Origin: Vigna angularis
Taxonomy: Eukaryota > Streptophyta > Magnoliopsida > Fabales > Fabaceae
NCBI RefSeq assembly: GCF_016808095.1
Contig: NC_068970.1
Location: forward strand, 16,226,501-16,290,500
Direction: 5' to 3'
Length of the DNA: 64,000 nt
Below, in pieces: positions 55,351-64,000 of the stretch. Positions within the stretch are counted from its first letter, which is position 1; each line of letters opens with the position of its first letter. The notes under the pieces were generated by a model that had not been told where the DNA came from, did no database searches, and worked only from the letters and a program-made list of their open reading frames with translations. Position numbers and translations under genes: made by a program.

Positions 55351-58300
55351 ATGAGGAGCATCTTTGCAATTCTCTTTATTCTGGGTACTCTCTTCTCTCC
55401 AATTTTGTTCTGTACTCTGTTTGGCCGCTGAACGAAAAAAAACGCAGCAACAATTTTTAACTTGTGTTGGTTTTCTCAGTTGTTCGAAGGAGGAGTTTTG
55501 GTGGTTGAAGAGAGTAGGAAATGACTTATTTGTGTTTTGTTGATTCTTCAGGCTTGTTTAAGCATGCTTTTTCTGAAGAAGGGTATTGCTCTGCTCCTTC
55601 TGGACTTAGTACGGACGCGAAAGCAAAGCCTCTTTATTGGAAAGTCAACAGTCCCACTCTCTCTCCTGTTCACCTTAAAGGTTAGTCAAATGTTTTTGTT
55701 ATGCTATTTTTCTTTCCCTGTCTTAAAAAAAAGATATTATTATGTTGATGTAAATTGTTTAACGGAGCAGGAAACAAACAGACTACTGGTGGTTGCTGAT
55801 TAGATTTCCCTTGATTTTTTTAATAGACGGGAGATTTGTGTCTATGTCAATAGAGGGTCTTTCTTGTAAAGACAAGATGCATTTTATTTCCAAAGAAATG
55901 ATGTAAAGGCCCTATAAAAGGTTTATGATGCATAATAAAATAAAACACATGAGACCGTACAGTTTGTAGCAGCAGGCTTGTATGCATTGTTAACCCAAGA
56001 ATTTCACAAAGTTTTGGACTCATGGCTTTTTCCCAAGATGTGGATTTCTAATTATAATGATATTTTTTATTTTGGTTGCTGAAAGAACTGGCTTAAGAGG
56101 TGAAGTTGGACACTTGACTACCAGGCTCGACTATTAGAATTCTTTCTTGAGTTGTGATATATATGTTAATTATAACGGACTATATGTAAAGGGTATTTAG
56201 ATATTAAAGTTTCTTTTTCTGTTTAAGTCTTGGACTATTTTCATGAAAAGAACTTTGCAGTGAATTTGCATTGGACTGAGTTTACTTGCTTTTGTTTGCA
56301 GATTTACCTGGATTCACACGCAGTGTTTACAAGAATTCCCATGCTTTGATATCACCAGAAAGTCATGTTTATGGCCCATTGCCTGATTGGTACTCTCGAC
56401 TTTCTTCATTTGTTTTAGTTAAGATTTTAAGCCTCTTCATTGTCCTCTTGTTGTGTAGTAACTTTAATTTTCTTCGACAGGAGCGATACAACTGGGGCAT
56501 ATTTAATTTCACCAGAAATGGGTTCACACTTTTTAATGTACCTAGCTAAGTTGAAAGGTTTGATTATGACTTATTCAACTGAATTCATTATATTTACCAA
56601 GTTGCCTGGGTATATTGTCATTAGATGATATTGTTACTTCAGCATATGTGAATCAATTATTTTAGTCATCCACACTACATATCTTTGCCGACATACTAAT
56701 TTTTTGATGCCATTTATCTTCTCATATGCAATTATGCATCATTTGGGTGCAACTTTATTACAAGCCTCCTAACATTAGATCATCCTTACTGGAAAAAGAA
56801 GTGTGGCATGGAAAATATTGGACCCCAAGAAAGATAATGGAAGAAAAATTACCCTGTACAGTTAATTGCACCTCAGAAAATCTGGGTTCATCCCTCTCAG
56901 AGGATTCTCTCTGTATAATCCAAAGTAAAATTGCTCCGGTCCAATGCTGGTCCAATGCTGCACGTCAACTGCTTTAACATACTTGAACTCTAAAAAGCCT
57001 GGGAATGGCTAGTAAGTTGTTACTGTACCTTAACAAAATATCTTCCGTCCTGGAACCAACCTTCATAATAAATATACGACTGGTCTTTTGGTTCAGCCTA
57101 ACTTTTAGTGCTTGGCAATATCTTATTTGCTTTTCTTTTTAGGGATCAAAATGATATTGGGTTACAATTTCAATCATATCCTCCAAGTCTACCTTTACAC
57201 TTTCCCTTAACTCCAATGGGTATTTCATTTGTGACATTTGATATTTTATGTATGTTACCATTCTCAGTTTTCCCTGAAACTAAATTTTCTGGTATGCATT
57301 TGATATGTGCTTTGTCCCCTTTATAGATAATTCAAGATCCGGACTACCCCTGCCTGGTGTGGAGAGGTTGTAAACATGTTATTTAGCTTTTTCAGTTTTT
57401 GCATTCTACCCCTCAATTTCTTGTCCATGACACTTCAACTATTTAATATTGTTATGTGTAGGTTTATCTTTGTGCTCCAAGGAACCGTCACCGTCACTAA
57501 TGCCACTGGAGTTAGCCAACTACTTAAGGTAATAAGTCTACAATTAGTATTGTAAATGTTTCTGTCAGTATGATAACCAATTTTTAAGTACTGTTAAAAA
57601 TTGATATTTCATACAAATTTAAGGTTTGGTCAATATTTTTTTAAATCACTATCATCTCTTTTCTTAAAGTAATAAAAGAAGAAAACATTATTAGAAAGGA
57701 AAAAGAATCTGGAGGAGAATGAAATATCTTCCTTAAAAGAAACAGTTGACGATAACAGTGGGCCAAGTTAGCCAAAAAAATTAAACGGAAGTTTCAATCT
57801 CTCTTCGTATCACTAGTTACTGTTCTCTTGAAAAAATCTCAAGTAAAGTACACCAAAGGAAATATGTAGACACTATCTCATCCTACAAACATATCAAGGG
57901 AAGAGAGAAAACCCTTGAAGATTTGGACATTCCTCTGCTGTCAAATGCACCAGAGAGCTGCACATGCCACTCAATACTATAAACTTGTACCCTCCTCATT
58001 CCACTTGTAACCCTTGAAAAATATCATGAGAAATTTCTTCCCAAGGTGTAATGATACACGTGTAGTCACTCAATGCAAACACAAGCATAAGGCTGTTTTT
58101 GAACTTACTCATAAACCATATACAAGAACGAAAGGTTTTCACATACCGTTTCCCTCTACCAGTATTTATGCACTTGTGGGAGTTCCATGATAACTATGTT
58201 AGCTTCAGGAAATATGTTATGCATGATTTATTCTTATTACTGTTCTTCTTCTAATTTTGGTTACATTTTTCTTAGATCCAGCTCATTTATTTAACGCTGG

Positions 58301-60005
58301 TGGTAGGTTAGCTTTGACCCATAAGTGTTCTATTTATACAACAGAAGATTCAGGGGCATTGAAATTGGACTTAAATTCAAGATTCAATCCTTGAAATGTT
58401 TTTATATAAAAATAAAAGCTGATTGCCGTTGCTTCAAAATTTTATTTTCTTATAATGTGCCATTACTATTTTTCATTGCTAGAGAGCTTTATGCTTTAAT
58501 AATCATGATAGGAAGATTATACGACAGAAGGGAAAAGAGAAGGAATGCATGCTTAAGTTGATTGCAGTTTATGATATTATTTCTTATTTGTCACTCTATC
58601 ACAAGTTTCACTCCTTTGGTGAATCCTCTTATTTTCCGGTTTTCTGGTTGTAGGAAGTAATCATAGAAATTCATATTTCCCTCACTTGTGATACTTATCA
58701 TGATGACCTTAGTTTTATGTGCACACTGCTTAGCTATGTAATCAAGAATGGTGAAAGTAAACCCATTACAATTGCAGTGTCTTTCTTTCAGTCATATTTT
58801 TGTCTGGCTATTAGCTTTATACCATTTTTATGAAAGTTTAGATGATCACTATATTTCCTATGATGGCTATAAAAAATTTCATGTCATGGCTTTAATTCCA
58901 GGTGGATTCATATGCTTATTTTCCTCCAAATTTTGAACATTCAATTGAATCTGATGCACTTGGTACTATTGTGGTATTTGAACGAAGGTTTGTGCTTTTT
59001 ACTTGCCCACTTGCAATTTATATGTTTCATCTCCATCACCTTGCCATTATGAGAATTCTTGCATTTAATTATGATTATCATACTGAAAATAGATGGATCC
59101 ATTTTATATTTCAAGGTTCTTTATAAGCAGTCGCAATATAAATTGGTATAGAATGCATATTATATATATTTTTGTGTACATTCAAATAGTGAGCTGTCAC
59201 AAGTACTCTAATGACTTGAGTATGAAAAATGTCTATAATCTTTCAGATATTCTCCACTGGCAAATCATATCCCAGAGCCATTGGTTGGTTCAACTGATAA
59301 ACACCCACTCCTTGAAACTCCTGGCGAGGTAAGTTGACTCTACTGTGCTGAAAAGCAGTTTGCTTTATTTCATCTTCTTTTTCTTGGCTTGAAATTCAGG
59401 GATTAAATTTTCCAATTTAGGATGATAGTTCATAAAAGAACACTGTTATGTCTATTAAAGTCAATGCATGGAGCAATACTTACATGTTTTGGGTTCATTC
59501 ACTTGTCATGAATCTAGTTGTGTTTATTACTCTGAAACATGCAATCATCTTTTTCTGGCTGTATTACACCTGTCAATTCAGAACTTTCTGACAGTCCATG
59601 TTTAGCAACTTGTACAAGTTACAATATGATTTTAAACTATTGTGATTTATCAGAAATTCCTCGTGTGTTGAGGGTTATCCTCAATAATCAGGTCTCTGTG
59701 CTCTCTCTTTATCTATCTTAGGTTTTTTGAACTTTGCTCACTGTATCTTAAGTTTTTTATTCTCTCTGTATGCTTTGTCAGATTTTTGAGCTACGGAAGC
59801 TTATTCCAACAACTTTGGCATACGACTTCAATATCCATGTAAGTTCAAATCTCTTATGTACTTATTCTTTTGGCTCGGTCTGTTATTCATTGCATTATAC
59901 TGTTTTCATATGATCATGGTTTCCGGTAAATTTCTGTAAATGTTACTGATGAACTGATGACTGCAGATAATGGATTTTCAACCCGGAGAATTTCTCAATG
60001 TGAAG
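55351..60005 (+). CDS. UGLYAH: (S)-ureidoglycine aminohydrolase, exons 1-10, 3' end outside window
   Basis: Enzyme of the ureide (allantoin to glyoxylate) pathway: hydrolyses (S)-ureidoglycine to (S)-ureidoglycolate and ammonia in the endoplasmic reticulum. Exons: 55351-55384, 55552-55680, 56302-56389, 56481-56557, 57327-57366, 57462-57528, 58902-58987, 59247-59328, 59782-59838, 59967-60005. They sum to 699 nt, 233 codons, with every split codon resolving. A hydrophobic N-terminus (MRSIFAILFILGLF) is a signal peptide. The first cupin half is present (Arg-Phe-Ile-Phe-Val-Leu-Gln-Gly-Thr-Val). The second cupin starts at Met-Asp-Phe-Gln-Pro-Gly-Glu-Phe. From the known family (near 300 residues), about 65 residues remain, including the Mn-binding Glu/His/His/Gln set, and must lie beyond 64000. 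Start: first ATG, in frame with the signal peptide. Confidence 0.93.
57529..58901. other. Intron 6 of the ureidoglycine aminohydrolase gene, nothing recognised
   Basis: The 1.37-kb intron between exons 6 and 7. There are no LTRs and no clear transposon protein. Small ORFs inside it are not conserved in my reading. Confidence 0.5.
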
Positions 60006-60168
60006 GTAATTTGTCTCTCTGCCAGTACCATACTGATGTGGATGTGTTGTGTATGTATGCGGTAGAGATGCATTAAGAATTGGGTCTCTACAATGGGGAT
60101 ATGGGGATATGGTAGTAAGTTGCCTCTCTTTTGTTGGACAAAAGTATGGTTCGTACCTATATAAATGT

Positions 60169-63100
60169 TCAAGAAGCAACCAAATGACTATCCTTGGGCA
60201 GATTCTAGCCACCTTTAATTTGTGATAAATGCTCATTCTCGAAGCCTATTTAAGGGAGACTTGAGTGATGTTTTATATCATCCTCATTTCATCCAATCTC
60301 TTCTCTGGTGTAATTTTTGTTTATAGGTTCTATTTAATGAGTGATACGTGGAGATGTTTTACTTCTATTTTTGTGAGTGATAATTGTTTTTTCCTCACAA
60401 GTTGAGAGTGATTGAAACAACTATATTATTTCTAGTGTGATCCCTTTCACTTGTGTACTGATGTAGCCTATAGCGAGAGAATCACAAAACCCTTGGTCTT
60501 CATTTTATCTTTATCCTTTCTCTTGCATACTTTTGTCGCAAGCCAACTTGTGGTTTAAATTTCCCAATGGGGATATCTCTTAGATTTTGAGCTAGCTAAA
60601 CTCATCCTTAAAAAAGCGACTTGCAAGATAATTAGTGTAAATCTTACAAGGATTGCATTATCTATATTACATTCCAAAACAACTTCTCAAAGTGTGTTTC
60701 TAGTGCCTTTGGTCATGGAGAATTCTTGTATATTATTAATCAGTTCTAAAGGGAGATAGCAACTATTTGATGTTTAGATAATGAATTCAATAGCAATGTG
60801 ACGCATGACACAATGTCAAGAATAGTTTTGCACTTATGAGCCTATCTCAATATATGTTCATGGTTACTCTTGCCATATAAATTGTTGGTATTGGTATCTT
60901 GAAGTTGAAAATGCATAAGGACACTCTACAAAATGAGGGGGACATCATGTAAATGACTTGGAGAACCTTTTGTTTATTGGATAGACCAAAGGTGCTAGAC
61001 CCATATCGAAGGTTGTTAGAGGTACCAAATTATATTGGAAGCACAAAGTATTGCAACAAAATTGTTCATGCTTCTGGGAGACCAAAGGCAAGAGGTGGAT
61101 TGTGTTGTAAAATATGAAGAGAATACGAACAAGTAATTTCCTGTGTATATTTACTATCCTTAAGGATTTATTCATAGTGTATGCGCAAATCCCTTAGGAT
61201 ATAACAATAACTTCTCAGATTTTCTGAGAAACTTAGAACTATAGAGAGGAATTCTGTTGAGAGAGTAAAAAAATAACCAAGGATTATAGAAGAATAAGAA
61301 AAAGAGAAGAAATCGGGAGGAGTGAACTAATCTCTGTGTTATTGAAAGAAGAAATGTAAGTCCATGTGTTCGTCTTGGAAGAAATGAAATTATTGTATTT
61401 TATAGAAGAGGTGAAAGTTTGTTCTGCATGATCTCAAGCTTGAGCAACCAATAACCCACTTCATTCATGGATAAATATCCATTGTGGGGCAAATAAGTCA
61501 AGGGGTGCAAGACCACTACGACCCACATTAATAGACTTGTGCAACTTCTTTCACTTGTCGTTTCCTTAATTCTAGGTAACTCCCAAGGACACGTAAACCA
61601 TTTTCCTTCCTTTTGCAATACCACTTCTCGAATTCACAACAGATTGTGGATGCATTTTTTTTGCAATATCCAACCAAGAACTTCAAGTATATCATCACAA
61701 AATGGATGATATATCAAAATGAGGTTTGAAGATTGTAGTATAATTTTATCTCCTTTATGGGCTTAAGTGGGTAAATATCTTTTGTCTTAATTGTTTTGTA
61801 AGTAGAGTAGATTGAAGTTTGGAAGATCAATTACCAAAAGTAAGCACATATTCACTTTGACGTATGAGAATAACTGAACATGACCATCGGAGGGGCCAAA
61901 TATTTTGCATTAGTATGTGCTTGAAGAAACCCAATTACTGTATGGTCCAAAATAGGTGTGAGATGTAAGTGAAAGGGATTTGATTCCTTCATCATAAGTC
62001 TAGGATCCATAATACTCACTTCAGGCCATTATGCAAATTAGAATAGTTTTGACAATGATAATTTAATTCTTTAGTTGTATGTGGATGACATGATAGGTCC
62101 TAATAAAAGTTAAGTCCGACAATTTAAGGGAAAGTTCGCTAAGCAGTTTACTGTGAAAGAACTTGGAACCTACAAACAACTTTAGGGATGCAGATTTCAT
62201 TGAGATGGAAAAGTCAGAAAAGTTGATTTCTTAGAAGAAAATATTGAGGTGATTCTAGTTGCAAGATAGCAAATCAATCTCTAGCCCACTTATTAATAAC
62301 AAATTATTCTCAAGTATATGTCCCAACATTGAAGCAAAATGATGGAAATGTCTCAAGTATCATAAGAATTCACAGTGGGAAGCCTAAAATTTGCCATGAT
62401 GTATAAAGGCAAGACATTGATCAAAATTAGTCAATACACGGGAAATCTTGGTAAAGAACATTGGAGTGCTCTAAAAAGGATCTTGAGAGGTATCTATGGA
62501 ACCTCACATGCTGCATTATGTTACAAAGGGTCAAATTTTATGGTCAAGGGTTATGTTGATTTAGGTTTTGCAGGAGACTTAACACAAGATAATCCACATT
62601 AGGCTATATGTTAATTCTTGTAGGATGAGTTGTAAGCTAATTATCAAAATTATATATTGTGATAGCCTTATCTACCGCAAGTATGGAATATATGGTGACT
62701 GCATAAGATGGAAGGAAAGCAATTTGGATACAAAGGCTATTGGGGGAGACTGGACACAAACGAGAAAATTTCTCTTTTCTATGCTAGTGAGTGACTTGCA
62801 TGTTGAGGAATCTAACTTTTCATTCTAAGTATAAACATAAGAGTTCAATTTTATTTTGTTCATGAAGTAGTGGAAGATGGAAAAGTAGACATGCCAAAGA
62901 TTCATACAAGAATCAAGTACATGTTTGACTAAGCTTGTAAATGTAAGCATGGTGTAGATCCTCAAATGGTCAATGGAAAATATAAATACAAGTTTGACTA
63001 AGCTTGTAAATGTTGACATAGTGTAGATCCTCAGAAAACATAAATAGCGGAGAGGTGACTTGTGCGGAATGAATATTGAGGCTGAAAGCATGAAGACATG

Positions 63101-63600
63101 ATTCAAAATGACCTGATTACAAATCAGAGTCTTGAAATGGGAGATATGTTGAACAAGTCATGATTAGTAGCTAAATAAATGATTGGCAAGAAGCAAATAG
63201 ATGACCATCCTGGTCAGATTCTAGTCACATTTAATTTGTGTTCAAGGCTCATTCCTGAAGCCTAGATTAGGATGGCTGGAATGATGTTGGGTATCATCCC
63301 TATTCTATCCAATCTCTTAACTTGTGTAGCTCTTCTAGAGGAAAATTGTAGGTGGATTTACTCTATAATTAATGATAGAGTGATGGTTGATTTCTCCAAA
63401 CAAATGGAAAGTGATTGTAATTACTATATTCTTTCTGGTGTGATCCTTCTTTCACCTGAGAGTGGATGTAGCTTATAGTGGAAAAACCATATAATTCTTG
63501 GATTTCATCTCATCTTCATTTTTTGTCATTTCAACTTTTGTTGTAAGTCATGGTCCAAATATCCGAATATCTCTTCACTTGCCAAATGATATAACTCTGG
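60169..63600 (+). mobile_element. Decayed Ty1-copia element in intron 10 of the aminohydrolase gene
   Basis: Diverged direct repeats act as LTRs: from about 60169 to 60600 and from about 63187 to 63600, sharing CAAGAAGCAA, CAGATTCTAG, TTTAATTTGTG, GCTCATTC and a later TCATCTTCATTTTT-like tail. Between them are plus-strand polyprotein relics. These are the RT Tyr-Val-Asp-Asp at 62078-62089, Lys-Glu-Leu-Gly-Thr-Tyr-Lys (about 62157-62177), and RNase H at 62375-62600 (Gly-Lys-Glu-His-Trp...Gly-Tyr-Val-Asp). A final Phe-Val-His-Glu-Val-Val-Glu-Asp-Gly block lies near 62860. Frameshifts and stops are frequent, so it is old. It is sense to the host gene. Confidence 0.78.
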
Positions 63601-64000
63601 TATGAATTGTAATAGTGTAAAGTTATAGTGTAGTCATGCAATTATGCAATCGTCCTTTACGACAATATATGGAGATTATGGTCTAAACTCTAATGTTCAG
63701 TAACAGTTTTATGTTAAGCTTCTGATCGGCTTGGCAATAATTTGGTTTGATTAATGTATACTTCTTATTTAGCCAATTATTTCAAGTTCCTATTTTTTTG
63801 AATCATCAAATACAAATTTAGTTTTATCATGTGATGTCATGATTGAAACTTGTATAATCGAACTTGTTTAAAATGCGTTATCACTTGAAACGTGTAGTCT
63901 ACTTCACTTGACAATGAAGATCAATTTTATCACTTACAGGACTACCTAATGTGATGTTATGCTATTCAAAACCTATCCTTATTACATTTTATCAAACAGA
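63601..64000. other. Remainder of intron 10, no exon found
   Basis: AT-rich. I looked for the expected last aminohydrolase exon (Glu-Val-His-Tyr-Asn-Gln-His type) and found none up to the window end. Confidence 0.6.

Noticed and set aside
60945..61175. Minus-strand ORF of 76 aa near 61000
   Set aside because: Antisense to copia relics; no homology recognised.

Overview
The window is plant nuclear DNA, most likely from a papilionoid legume. It is AT-rich, its genes are broken by many GT-AG introns, and it is packed with plant transposable elements (Ty1-copia, Ty3-gypsy, CACTA, hAT-type MITE, foldback). One gene belongs to ureide catabolism, and one dispersed repeat resembles a family common in legumes; the legume call is inference. 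Two conserved genes and one small unknown gene were found. No rRNA, tRNA or CRISPR was seen. Layout: 1-1773 is the degenerate 3' end of a CACTA transposon with an Ulp1-type protease. 2496-3944 (+) is a possible three-exon gene of unknown function. 5406-49115 (-) is one gene of about 43.7 kb, the plant TRM3/TARBP1-type SpoU tRNA 2'-O-ribose methyltransferase. I traced 33 exons (5,228 coding nt); every junction keeps frame except exon 6 to exon 7. 49116-55350 is the AT-rich spacer shared by two divergent genes and holds a foldback element. 55351-60005 (+) carries ten exons (233 codons) of (S)-ureidoglycine aminohydrolase; its last exon or exons lie beyond the window, after an intron holding a decayed copia element. 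The methyltransferase gene is mostly introns filled with mobile DNA: a gypsy-type LTR remnant next to a 39-base G run, an hAT-like MITE with a perfect 8-bp target duplication, rearranged copia pieces with inverted LTRs, a 1.18-kb LTR element that is nearly all leader, minisatellites, and a 9-kb cluster (copia, copia, gypsy) between exons 6 and 7. That cluster is the most interesting place. Exon 6 ends in phase 0, exon 7 needs a phase-1 donor, and direct splicing gives an immediate TGA. A conserved exon seems to have been lost or displaced where the retrotransposons lie, so the copy may be non-functional even though its catalytic C-terminus is intact. The two conserved genes are not a pathway: one modifies tRNA, the other releases ammonia from ureidoglycine during purine breakdown. 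From memory their Arabidopsis homologues are both on chromosome 4 (At4g17610 and At4g17050), so their proximity may be ancient synteny.
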